Of a stretch of DNA of 64,000 bases, positions 34,420-43,647 are shown piece by piece. Origin of the DNA: Eilatimonas milleporae (GTDB taxonomy: Bacteria; Pseudomonadota; Alphaproteobacteria; Sphingomonadales; Kordiimonadaceae). The notes under the pieces are model-generated. The model had not been told where the DNA came from and did no database searches. It saw only the letters and a program-made list of their open reading frames with translations. Position 1 is the stretch's first letter, and each line of letters begins with the position of its first letter. Position numbers and translations under genes: made by a program. Where the stretch lies: the NCBI RefSeq assembly GCF_003688555.1, contig NZ_REFR01000010.1, positions 723,466 to 787,465 on the forward strand, read 5' to 3'.

Positions 34420-36396
34420 TCACAGGTCGCGCCGCAGAAGGCGCTCCGAGCCGGGCGCGCCCCGCAGCACCACCCGACGCCAGGGTTCACGATTGAGTTC
34501 TTGCGGCGGTTTCGTCGTGGTCGTTACGACGTACTGAAAAACAGCACCCGCAAGCTCTTCCTCTAGCTGTTTCAGAAGCTGGAAATACTCATAGTAGATC
34601 GTTTGACCCAAGTCTGCTTCACGCGGACTGTCGTGGATCAGAAACGCAGGAATGCGCGTCCGCCCCTCAATGCTTAGGCATAGGCAAGAGAGATCGAAGG
34701 CGAGCACTTTCAATGACTCAATTGCTGCCGTCCGCCGGTCTCCACCGGCTTCAACACTGATTTCAAGACCCTTGCCGGTTAAACGGATTGCGCCTTTGGC
34801 ATCACCACCAAGAAAACGGCGAACAATTGCTGAGAACTTCTGCGAAATCGCACCAATGGTCTGCGCCTGCTTGTCCTCAAAGCCGCGCAGCTGCTCCCGC
34901 ACACGCTGCAGCTTACCATCGGCGGAGCTAATCGTCGTCTTCGCGGTAGCAAGTTCATCGACAAGTTCTGCGCAACGTTGTGCGTCTTCGACACTGCGGG
35001 TCGCGGCTCGCCAAGTCGTATTGCGGGCGTCTGCCGCCTCTTCTAGCCGGCGCACGCGTTCTTCTGCTTGCTGAACATTTTGGATGGCGAGCGCTATCTC
35101 AGGTTTTGTACTTTCCATCTCGGTTCGCACGCCGGAGACAACTTGCTCTTGAGCCTCAACCTCTTGCCGCTTGGCATCCCACCGCGCCCGACATTGCGCA
35201 GCGTCGGGAAGCCGATGGGACAGCTTGCAACCTTCAGCCAAGGCTGCGTCGAGCGGGACTTCGCAGATCGGACAGATTGGACTTGCGGCTGTTTGTACGG
35301 CTGCAGACAGCCCTGGAATTTCGCTGCTCAGTTGACTGAGGATCTTTTCTTCCAGCGGCAGTTTCACCTCAAGACCTGTTACTTTGAGTTCCGCTTCGCG
35401 CAGCGTCGCTCTTGCCGCCTGAAGTGAGCTCCGTGCCTCGGATAGTTCGGAAGGATTGCCGGCAGGCAACTTGGCGGCGGCCGCGAGCTTCTGCTCCGCC
35501 GAAGACTTCAAAGAGTCGAGAAGAAGAGGCATCTCCGGCAGTGATGTATCGCTCAGGCCAAGATCGCGTACGAGCCCATCAACGCGGCGGGTCTGATCCC
35601 ACTCAAGAAATGAGCGCTGCCGTCTCGCCTCGTCCAATTGGCCTGAGATCTCCTGTTCCTGGCGCCGAGCGGCCTGCTCCTCCTCGGTGATCGCCATGAG
35701 AAAGGCGCGCATCGCAAGAAGGCGCGGCCCTTTCGCATCCCCGCTTGCCGGCTGCGGCGCGTCGGACCCCGATGCGGGCGCGCGCCAATCCAGCACGTCA
35801 TCGAAGCGGCATTCCTGATCGCGAGACGCCCAGGCGAGCGCAATAGGCCAGGCGTGTTGGTCTGGTGACAATCTCGCCAACTGTGCCGTGCCTTCACCAA
35901 GTATTGCGGCGTCTATGGCGTCGATGAGCGGCTCAATGCCGGTTGCCGCACCTTCCATCGTCGCGACGGCATCGAGATCGCCGCCCTTGATTGCGAAATG
36001 CTTGCGTTGGGCGCCAAGAGGCCGCACGACCGCCCAACAAGCTCCGTCCAGGATCACTTCGGCGCCGACGAATCCGTTCAACAAGGTCGTCGAGATCGCA
36101 TCCCGCTGCACCTCGTCAGCAAAACGGGCCTCGCCGAGGCAATATCTCAGTAGGCGGCAGAACAGCGTCTTGCCGCTGCCGTGGCCGATCGCGCGCACGT
36201 CGCTGTTTGGATCATCGTCTCCGTCCGGAGACCAAACGACGTTAAGGCCCGGCCGAAGCTCTATGTCGCGGATAACCTCACCACCCGGTGCCTCCCATAT
36301 CTTCAGCCGACGCACCCAGAGTCGAGGCTCTTTGAGGCCTTGCGGTACCTCTACGCTCAAAGGCGGAACCGGGAAGAGGTCATCCTGTTGCGACAT
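34420..36396 (-). CDS. Rad50/SMC-like ATPase with zinc-hook motif
   Basis: The 658-residue protein has an N-terminal half-ATPase with Walker A GHGSGKTLF (about residues 69-77). A long coiled coil (about 235-540) is interrupted by CPICEVP near residue 373, the CxxC of a zinc hook. A C-terminal half-ATPase has FLIHDSPREADLG (Walker B/D-loop, about residue 582). This is the Rad50/RecN arrangement at reduced length. Rad50-like ATPases control nucleases on DNA ends, and the next gene encodes an HNH nuclease. The gene starts 17 bases inside the end of the methyltransferase gene, so translation is coupled. Confidence 0.75.
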   Translation of the reverse strand: MSQQDDLFPVPPLSVEVPQGLKEPRLWVRRLKIWEAPGGEVIRDIELRPGLNVVWSPDGDDDPNSDVRAIGHGSGKTLFCRLLRYCLGEARFADEVQRDAISTTLLNGFVGAEVILDGACWAVVRPLGAQRKHFAIKGGDLDAVATMEGAATGIEPLIDAIDAAILGEGTAQLARLSPDQHAWPIALAWASRDQECRFDDVLDWRAPASGSDAPQPASGDAKGPRLLAMRAFLMAITEEEQAARRQEQEISGQLDEARRQRSFLEWDQTRRVDGLVRDLGLSDTSLPEMPLLLDSLKSSAEQKLAAAAKLPAGNPSELSEARSSLQAARATLREAELKVTGLEVKLPLEEKILSQLSSEIPGLSAAVQTAASPICPICEVPLDAALAEGCKLSHRLPDAAQCRARWDAKRQEVEAQEQVVSGVRTEMESTKPEIALAIQNVQQAEERVRRLEEAADARNTTWRAATRSVEDAQRCAELVDELATAKTTISSADGKLQRVREQLRGFEDKQAQTIGAISQKFSAIVRRFLGGDAKGAIRLTGKGLEISVEAGGDRRTAAIESLKVLAFDLSCLCLSIEGRTRIPAFLIHDSPREADLGQTIYYEYFQLLKQLEEELAGAVFQYVVTTTTKPPQELNREPWRRVVLRGAPGSERLLRRDL

Positions 36397-39300
36397 TGCC
36401 GATCCAGTCCCGAATTTCTTCGGGTGCTGCCTCTATGGTCGTATCGATGTCGAGATTTCGTAATACGGTGAGCGCGAATCTAGCCCGTCCCTCTGGCCAG
36501 CCCGCTGTGTCGAAAGCGTCAAGGCCTGTTCCAGGAGCCCAGGTTCCTTGAGCCAGATCTTCGATCAGTCGGCCATTCCCGCGATGGTTCGTGATCGCTG
36601 CATTCCATCCTGGCGTCGTGCGCACGGCAAAGCCTACGACATTGCCAGTATGAGGTTCAGCCTCCTGGCCTACCAGCCGCCGCCAGTCTTGCTGATCCTG
36701 ACCGGCAAGTAGCGACGTTAGTAAATGCGGCTCAAGCATCATCACGGCGGCGAGACGGATAGTGCGGATCTCTGTTGGCTCATCAAGCGATTTCAAAATA
36801 GCCGCAAGCGCAGCGGTCGGATCATGCTGCGGTGACGGCGCTGCCCGAGCCCAGATCGCATCGGACAGTTGTTCGAGCGGCGGGAGTTGGATGGGTTGGG
36901 CGGCCGAAGGCTTTCGGGATTCATCCGCGTCATGACAAAGGCTGATATCGGCAGGCGGCGGTGATAGCGGCGTCTGGTAGACTACACCTTCGGCTTTGGC
37001 ATTTGCCATTGCATCGTAGGCTTCAAGCACGAGACGTTTTGTACGGAATTCACCGTGATCACGCTCCTCGTATTTTCGGAGAACGGTGAAGGAATCTAAA
37101 ACCCAATCTGCTTGATCTCTATTGAGCCCATATATGTGCAGCATCACTGCATCGACTTCGGCTTGGATGGCTGCTCTGCGGTCTTCATTCCATACGAATG
37201 GTGGGTGATCGCGACCAAGCTCACCACACAATGCTAAAAGCTCATAGTTCGTGTAGAATAGTTCGAAGGCGCGAGGCAAAATCCAATTGCTCACTGAATC
37301 ACCCAGCCACGAGATGGATTCCGAAAGCGTAGCTCGGTCCAAAACCGCTGCCTGCTCCATCACGAAGAAGGTCATTGCATTCGTTTTCTGGCGCACTCCA
37401 TAGTCAGTGACGAGGCTGCTGAGTACCGACGCGAGAACAATGCGTTCCTCGACCGGATGATCGCAGATCATTAAGGGGGCCTTATGCCCAGCTGCCGTCT
37501 TGGGAATAATTGTTCCCACCAAACTTCTCTCAGACGGTCCGAGATCTCGCCAAGTGAAAAACCAATTGTGCGCCGCATCACCCGAAAGGGCCGTCTCAGT
37601 GAGGGTAGCGTCCACCCAGTATCTCGGCTGAATCTGGTAGAGCGGATCCGCATGCTGTTCTGTGGTCACTCTTGGAAGCACGCCCTTATTTGCCTGCTTC
37701 TGAGTTTGGTTTTCATAGGTCCCGTAGCGGTGATCGAAATGCCAGAACATTTTCCCCTCATAGAGAGGATAGACTTGCCTTCCATCGGTAAGCACTGCGA
37801 GCGCGCCATGGCGATCTTCAATCAGTGGCGCGATGTCCTCATGGTCTCTGAACAGCCCGGAATCCCCCGCCATGTGGAACATGGTCCGGAATGTGAGACG
37901 CCAATCATTTCGAACAACAGTATTCCCATCCTTCTCGATGAGGATCGGTGCTGCGGTATGAATCGCGGCAGTGACTTTGGCGTCTGTGGTCCAGCGAAAG
38001 GCGGGCAGATTGAGCGTGTTCGGATTGATTGCTCGAATTTCATCGACGGTCAAGGCATAGCGCTTCTCAGGATCGGCGATTTCTGCGGGCTGGCGGATGT
38101 GCGCTGTAAACCACGGCTGCTCGATCCTTACGTCCTTTCCCCCAATGGTCAGTAGGCCGAACTTCGTTTCATTATGTACGTCCTTGAAAATCCTGTCTTC
38201 GTTCTCGAAGCCGTAGAAAGAGACAAGTGCCTTCTGCGAAAGCAACTGTCGTAAAAACTCTCTGTAAGTGAAACCTACAACAAGCCCGTTCGGAATAATC
38301 AAACCTGCGCGCCCAGACGCGTGTAGTGCTTGCCATGCCAAATCAGTGAACACCGCGTAGGTGTTCACATCTCCCACGCCTCCGCGAGGAAAGCGACCAG
38401 ATTCTCGCATGAAGTGGCTTTCGACTGCGGCGCTTCGCAATGCCTCCTGCCATTCTCTGGCGAGCAGAGGATTCGTTTCATCCAGCTGTCCAATCAATCT
38501 CTTTCGCGCAGCAGCATTCCTCGCCGTGGCGATGTCCTGATCCTTCAGAGCAAAGAATTCCTGCTCCTGTAGTTTCACACGCTCCCATGGCGGATTGCCA
38601 AGCACCACATCGAACCCGCCGCGCTGCATAATGCCCGGGAACTCCAGCGGCCAGTGGAAGGCGCGGGCCTTACGGGCGGCGTCGATGGCGTCGCCGAACA
38701 GCGGGCCGAAAAGTTGCACACCCCGCAGCCATTCCCAGACCGCACCAGAAGTGGGCACCGTCTCCGCACCCCGGCGCGGCAGGCCGTCCGGCCCGGCATG
38801 AGAGTCGTCTTTCGTCTTTGGCAGGAGGAAAGCCGAGATATAGAGATCACAGGCCGTCTCCAGCGTCCAAGCGGCCGCCCCCTCCGCCGTCAGGGCACGT
38901 AGCTTTTCTGCTTTCGCTTCGATCTGCCGGACGGTGTTCTCCGGCATGGCGCGAAGGCGCACGAACTCGCGCATGAAATCCTGCTGGCGGTTGAAGCCAA
39001 AGCCGCTGGCGATTTTCTCCCGCTCTTTCACCTCGCGCTTGTTCTTCTCGCGGTAGTATTTGGCGACGTCCTTTTCATCACCGGTCAACGGCTTGTAAGC
39101 CGCATCGGGAATACCCTCTTCGAGAACGGCAAGATCAAAAACGCCGAGCAGTGCGTCCCCGCAGCGGATCTGCGCATCGAAGAAGCCAAGCGGCAGGCCG
39201 GGATCGACAGTCTCGATCCAGAGCGCGACCTTCGTCAGCTCCACCGCCATCGGATTGCGGTCGACGCCGTGAATGCAGGATCGCGCCACATCGCGCAGGG

Positions 39301-40879
39301 CATGACGAAAATCTTCCTGCGCCGGCGTGCCATCCGCTCGGATGCGGGCGACGCGCGTTGCAATCCGGCGAGCGGCCGCGAGGAGGAAGTGTCCAGACCC
39401 ACAGGCTGGGTCGATGACGGCGAGGTTCAGCAGCGCAGCTTCTGGATCGTCCGCCTCGGCTTCGGTCTTGTCGAGGACAGGATCGAGCGCCGTGTCGAGC
39501 AGCGCCTGAACGAGACTGTCGGGCGTGTAGTAGGAACCCGTGGTCTTGCGCTGATTGCCCTTCTGCTCGGCGGCATCGGACGCGAAGACCAGCGACTTAC
39601 CGTCATCACCCAGTTGGGGCTGGAGTTCGAGCAGGGATTCATAGACCGACCCCAATTCCTCGGTCTCCATGGCGCGCCAGTTGACTGGCGACATACCGGT
39701 TTTCCCCTTAAGCCATGAGAGGCGGTAAAGCGCTTCCATGAAGGCGCGGTTGCGCAGCCTCGCTGTTTCGAGGTTCGGCAACATGTTCGGCGCAAAGAGC
39801 CCGCCAAGCGCGGGCAGCGCCAGTGCTTCCTGTCCGCCAGCCAGAGAACGGAAGACGATCTTTATTCCCTCATAGCGGTCATGGTGGCGGTCCCAGGTCG
39901 CCCCGCGAAAACACTGGGCGCGAAGATGGGCGAGGCTGTAACCGTCCGCGTAGAGCTTGCGCGCCTCCGCACGGGAACCCTTGGAGTGCAGAAGGTTTCT
40001 GTCCTCAGCGACCATCAGGAAGATCAGCCGGTAGACGAGACGCAGCAGTTCGTTGAACCATTCCGTAAGATTCCGCTCGCCGGCGCTGAGTTCCTTCGCG
40101 AGGTTGGGATTGGCCTCGAGGAAGCCCGATCCAAGAACGTTGAGTGCGAGTTTGACCTGCGCCGCGAGCCGGTCACGGGCGACTTCGCCTTCCTTCGTCC
40201 CGGTCTCCCGCCAGCGTTCCAGCGCGCAGTCTGTGGCGGGGGCACCTGCATTGCCAAAGCGGCTGCGGTGAATCAGCAACCAGAGCAAACCGAAGGAAGC
40301 GGCGTCCTCATTCGAGAACATTTGGGCAAGGTCGGCCTCGATGAACGCCAGGCGCGTGAGAGAGGCATTGTCCCGCATGAGGCGAATGACCATGCCATTG
40401 GTCGCGAGGCCCCAGAGCGCGTCATCCCCTTCGTTGAGGTAATCCTGCAGCGCAAAGGCAGGCGAGCGCGAGCGCTCAACGGAGAGTGTCGGGCTGCGCC
40501 GGTCGAGGCGCTCTTCATCCGGCGGCACGACAATGACGGGAATGCGTTTGCCGCCTGCAAATAGAGCGATCAGACCTTCGCCTTCTTCGACATCATCAAA
40601 TGCGAACGTTTCCTTCAGGAAGGCCTTGATGAAGCGGCGCGTGGCGTCGGCAGAGGGATTGCTCAGCTTGCTGAACGCATCAAAATGCGATTGGCCGACC
40701 CGGAAGGCGCTGGAGATGTCTTCGCGAAGCGTCAGTCCCTTGCGGACGCCATAATCCTCCGGGTTCTGTTCGGGCGCAGTACGTTCATCGATCCGCGCCA
40801 GCATTGCGGGCGCGATCAGATTTCCTTCGAGAGTGATCGACGGCCAGGCGGAGAGGTCTGTGACAGGACGGCGGGCCAT
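36380..40879 (-). CDS. Eco57I-type DNA methyltransferase, DrmMI/PglX-like
   Basis: The 1499-residue protein has a helical N-terminal region (1-420). It then has an N6-adenine methyltransferase with motif I AVIDPACGSGHFLL (about residue 490) and motif IV VVLGNPPWERVK (about residue 761). A long C-terminal part, probably for target recognition, includes WFTAHIRQPAEIADPEKRY and VSNWILPRAFELFYTNYEL. Proteins of this build are the modification enzymes of class 1 DISARM (DrmMI), BREX (PglX) and type ISP/IIG systems. It starts two bases after the SNF2 helicase gene and should mark host DNA so that the other subunits spare it. I see no clear nuclease motif in the N-terminus. Confidence 0.82.
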   Translation of the reverse strand: MARRPVTDLSAWPSITLEGNLIAPAMLARIDERTAPEQNPEDYGVRKGLTLREDISSAFRVGQSHFDAFSKLSNPSADATRRFIKAFLKETFAFDDVEEGEGLIALFAGGKRIPVIVVPPDEERLDRRSPTLSVERSRSPAFALQDYLNEGDDALWGLATNGMVIRLMRDNASLTRLAFIEADLAQMFSNEDAASFGLLWLLIHRSRFGNAGAPATDCALERWRETGTKEGEVARDRLAAQVKLALNVLGSGFLEANPNLAKELSAGERNLTEWFNELLRLVYRLIFLMVAEDRNLLHSKGSRAEARKLYADGYSLAHLRAQCFRGATWDRHHDRYEGIKIVFRSLAGGQEALALPALGGLFAPNMLPNLETARLRNRAFMEALYRLSWLKGKTGMSPVNWRAMETEELGSVYESLLELQPQLGDDGKSLVFASDAAEQKGNQRKTTGSYYTPDSLVQALLDTALDPVLDKTEAEADDPEAALLNLAVIDPACGSGHFLLAAARRIATRVARIRADGTPAQEDFRHALRDVARSCIHGVDRNPMAVELTKVALWIETVDPGLPLGFFDAQIRCGDALLGVFDLAVLEEGIPDAAYKPLTGDEKDVAKYYREKNKREVKEREKIASGFGFNRQQDFMREFVRLRAMPENTVRQIEAKAEKLRALTAEGAAAWTLETACDLYISAFLLPKTKDDSHAGPDGLPRRGAETVPTSGAVWEWLRGVQLFGPLFGDAIDAARKARAFHWPLEFPGIMQRGGFDVVLGNPPWERVKLQEQEFFALKDQDIATARNAAARKRLIGQLDETNPLLAREWQEALRSAAVESHFMRESGRFPRGGVGDVNTYAVFTDLAWQALHASGRAGLIIPNGLVVGFTYREFLRQLLSQKALVSFYGFENEDRIFKDVHNETKFGLLTIGGKDVRIEQPWFTAHIRQPAEIADPEKRYALTVDEIRAINPNTLNLPAFRWTTDAKVTAAIHTAAPILIEKDGNTVVRNDWRLTFRTMFHMAGDSGLFRDHEDIAPLIEDRHGALAVLTDGRQVYPLYEGKMFWHFDHRYGTYENQTQKQANKGVLPRVTTEQHADPLYQIQPRYWVDATLTETALSGDAAHNWFFTWRDLGPSERSLVGTIIPKTAAGHKAPLMICDHPVEERIVLASVLSSLVTDYGVRQKTNAMTFFVMEQAAVLDRATLSESISWLGDSVSNWILPRAFELFYTNYELLALCGELGRDHPPFVWNEDRRAAIQAEVDAVMLHIYGLNRDQADWVLDSFTVLRKYEERDHGEFRTKRLVLEAYDAMANAKAEGVVYQTPLSPPPADISLCHDADESRKPSAAQPIQLPPLEQLSDAIWARAAPSPQHDPTAALAAILKSLDEPTEIRTIRLAAVMMLEPHLLTSLLAGQDQQDWRRLVGQEAEPHTGNVVGFAVRTTPGWNAAITNHRGNGRLIEDLAQGTWAPGTGLDAFDTAGWPEGRARFALTVLRNLDIDTTIEAAPEEIRDWIGNVATG

Positions 40880-40881
40880 CC

Positions 40882-43647
40882 TCAGGCTCCGTCCGGTATC
40901 AGAACGAAGAGCCCGATGACATCCGGCGGCAGCACCGGTTCGACGCTGACCCTGGAGGCGGACCCTGCAGCGGCGCGCAGGCGGGCATGGTCTTCGGCTA
41001 GTTCGTCCGCACGCTGCCTGATAAAGTCGGCCAGTGGACCCGCAAGCATCATCGGCAAATCGGCTTTGGCCGCATCGGATAGCCTCTTGCGTGCAATGTC
41101 AGCTAGGTCCGCTGTTGCCGGTGTGCCGAGCCACTCCCGAACTGCGTTTCCGGATGCAACGATCTCATCGCCCTGTAGGGCAACAAGCGCAGCTTCTTCA
41201 GCGAGGAGCAGTCTTTCTTTTCTGGCATGAATGGTCAGCTTGTATCGCAGACGAAGCAAGGCAATGCGCGTCAGCACGGAGACTGCTGGCGTTGGCCAGG
41301 CGCCGACACGGCCAATCCCAAGATCGGGCAGTGACTCTGGCTCAAGGGAGGCTTCAAGGAGGCTTTCCGCCAGCGAGGACGTCAGGGGATGGGTTCGCGT
41401 CAGAAGACTTGTTCCTGAAGGCGCAGGTTCGGCGGTGGCAAGCCTCACCGAGTCCCTTAGCCCCCGCTGATCCAGTTTTTCTTTCAGACTTGGCTCCAGG
41501 GCATGCACATGCGCGAGATGGACAGTGCCCTTTTTCTCGAGCGGTACACCGAATTTCGACATGGCCCGGTCAACAAACATCCGCGCGTCATCCGGTGAAC
41601 CAAGCAAGTCTTTCACCTTGTTCCATTCTGGAGCGACTTCACCGGGCTTCATGGCATTCTGGGCAAATCGCGCGCGCGATTTCTTTTCATTCTCGCTGGC
41701 ATCGCGCCATCGCGCTTCGATGGCGCGCATGCCGTCTTCCAGACGTAGGTCGAGCGCAAGCTGTTGCTGGCCACCTCGGCGCAGCATCATCGACGCCATC
41801 AATGCATCTGTAACGGCTCCACGCTCTTCAGGGAGGGGAACCGTGACTCCGGTCGCTTTTCGGATTTCTTCCGCTTTTCGCAGGATGACGTCCAGAACAG
41901 CGCCGTCAATGGCGCTGTCCGGCGAGAACATCATGATCGAGCGGACGAGTTCAGTGGGCTGACCAAAGCGGTCAACGCGGCCCTCTCGCTGCTGATGGCG
42001 TGTTGGGTTCCACGAAAGATCGTAGTGAACCACTGTGTCAAAGAGTTGCTGGAGATTGATACCCTCGGAGAGGCAATCAGTAGCCACAAGAATCCGCTGA
42101 GCGTCCTTCTGCGAATCTTCAGACGCCATTTCGGCGACACGGTCACGCCGCTCATCCGGTGTCAGCTCACCAGTCACGGCCTCCACGGTGAGTTTGCCAA
42201 ACGCTTTGCGAAGCCGATCCTTCACATATTCTGCGGTGGCCAGGTAACGGCAGAATACGACTGGATTCGTACCGCTTTTGATCAGAGGCTTCAACGCGCT
42301 CACGAGTGCATCGATCTTGGGGTCCGGTTCCGAAGCAAGGCTTGACGCGCGATCCATCAACGCGAGCAACTCAGGATCAGCGTAAAAAACAGTTCCAGGC
42401 TCCAGATCGACAGCGTCTTCCTCATCGCCGTCCTCATCAAAAATCTGAGGCTCCAGACGTTCACTCTCATTGCTGGCGCGGTTTCTCAGTGCACTGAGCG
42501 CTGCGGCCGGTGAGGACCCAACGCAGCGCATCAGCGCAAGTGTTCCCCAGAACGCTAATCTTTGATCCCGTCTTTGGTTGCCGGCGCGCGAGACGACTCC
42601 CAGACAATAGTCGATGACCGCCTCTTGGAAATCGAGATGCGGTCCCGTCAGCCGATAGGAAAATTCCGTCGTCTGATGTTTTGGAAAGGACCGCGTCTCG
42701 TCCCAATCCCCTTCAATCAAGTCCACACGTCTGCGCTGAACAAAATGCCGTGCGAGACGCTCCCGATAGCGAGTATTGTCGAAGTTTGCGCTCGCGAACT
42801 CCTCATCAATCAGTGACAGGAGCCGCGCGAAAGCCTCTTCATCGCCCGAATGCGGCGTGGCGGTCAGCATGATCAGGCGACGATTGGCGTCCTTTGCTAG
42901 CCCCCGAAGGAGATCAAAGCGCTGCTGCTTACCCTTATGGGTTCCTACGCAGGCGTGAGCTTCATCGACGATGACAAAGTCAGGACAGGCCCTTGCAAAC
43001 CCGTCCCGCCGCTTCTCCGCCTTGATGTAGTCGAGACTGACGACCGTAAAGGGAAAGGCGTCAAAGAGTGTTTGCGCCAGAGGCAGATTGCGTTCGAGCC
43101 GTGTCGCTGTTCCCGAGGTCACCGGAACCGCATCGATCCCGAACCGATCCTTGAGTTCAATGAGCCACTGATCCACCAGATGCGGTGGACAGAGCACGGA
43201 GAACGAATCCACCTCGCCCCGATCCATAAACTCCCGGAGGATCAATCCAGCTTCGATGGTTTTTCCTATCCCCACATCATCAGCGATCAGCAGCCGCGGA
43301 ACCTGCAGCCTCAGGGCCATAAGCAAAGGGACGAGCTGATAGGTGCGAGGCTCGAAAGACAGATGAGCAGCCGATCTGAACGGGCCTGCTCCGCGACGTA
43401 AGCTAAGCCTCAATGCATCGCTCAAAAGGGCGGCCTTGGCTTGCACAGTGGGCGTAGCGTCTACAGGCAAGTCAAAGCGGGCCGGTTCAACCGTCGTTAG
43501 CTCGAGGTCAGGGTTCAGCAGCACCACGTCGTTTTCGTTGCCGGACAAAGGGCGAAGCGCCAACACATCTCCGTCTGGTGGCGGCAGTGCGACCCACTCC
43601 CGTCCTCGCGCACGCACGAGATCGCCTGGCGAGACATTGACCCTCAT
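40882..43647 (-). CDS. SNF2-family helicase, DISARM DrmD-like
   Basis: The 921-residue protein starts with a small beta domain (GDLVRARGREWVALPPPDGD) as in DISARM DrmD proteins. It then has a SNF2/Swi2 helicase: IADDVGIGKTIEAGLIL (motif I, about residue 124), VIVDEAHACVG (motif II, about 226), MLTATPHSG (motif III), then CLSEGINLQ and HQQREGRVDRFGQ (motifs V and VI). The C-terminal 350 residues are charged and helical. In DISARM this helicase works with the methyltransferase and DUF1998 proteins to block incoming phage DNA. Its ATG overlaps the stop of the upstream helicase gene. Assignment to DrmD rests on length, N-terminal domain and neighbours. Confidence 0.8.
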   Translation of the reverse strand: MRVNVSPGDLVRARGREWVALPPPDGDVLALRPLSGNENDVVLLNPDLELTTVEPARFDLPVDATPTVQAKAALLSDALRLSLRRGAGPFRSAAHLSFEPRTYQLVPLLMALRLQVPRLLIADDVGIGKTIEAGLILREFMDRGEVDSFSVLCPPHLVDQWLIELKDRFGIDAVPVTSGTATRLERNLPLAQTLFDAFPFTVVSLDYIKAEKRRDGFARACPDFVIVDEAHACVGTHKGKQQRFDLLRGLAKDANRRLIMLTATPHSGDEEAFARLLSLIDEEFASANFDNTRYRERLARHFVQRRRVDLIEGDWDETRSFPKHQTTEFSYRLTGPHLDFQEAVIDYCLGVVSRAGNQRRDQRLAFWGTLALMRCVGSSPAAALSALRNRASNESERLEPQIFDEDGDEEDAVDLEPGTVFYADPELLALMDRASSLASEPDPKIDALVSALKPLIKSGTNPVVFCRYLATAEYVKDRLRKAFGKLTVEAVTGELTPDERRDRVAEMASEDSQKDAQRILVATDCLSEGINLQQLFDTVVHYDLSWNPTRHQQREGRVDRFGQPTELVRSIMMFSPDSAIDGAVLDVILRKAEEIRKATGVTVPLPEERGAVTDALMASMMLRRGGQQQLALDLRLEDGMRAIEARWRDASENEKKSRARFAQNAMKPGEVAPEWNKVKDLLGSPDDARMFVDRAMSKFGVPLEKKGTVHLAHVHALEPSLKEKLDQRGLRDSVRLATAEPAPSGTSLLTRTHPLTSSLAESLLEASLEPESLPDLGIGRVGAWPTPAVSVLTRIALLRLRYKLTIHARKERLLLAEEAALVALQGDEIVASGNAVREWLGTPATADLADIARKRLSDAAKADLPMMLAGPLADFIRQRADELAEDHARLRAAAGSASRVSVEPVLPPDVIGLFVLIPDGA

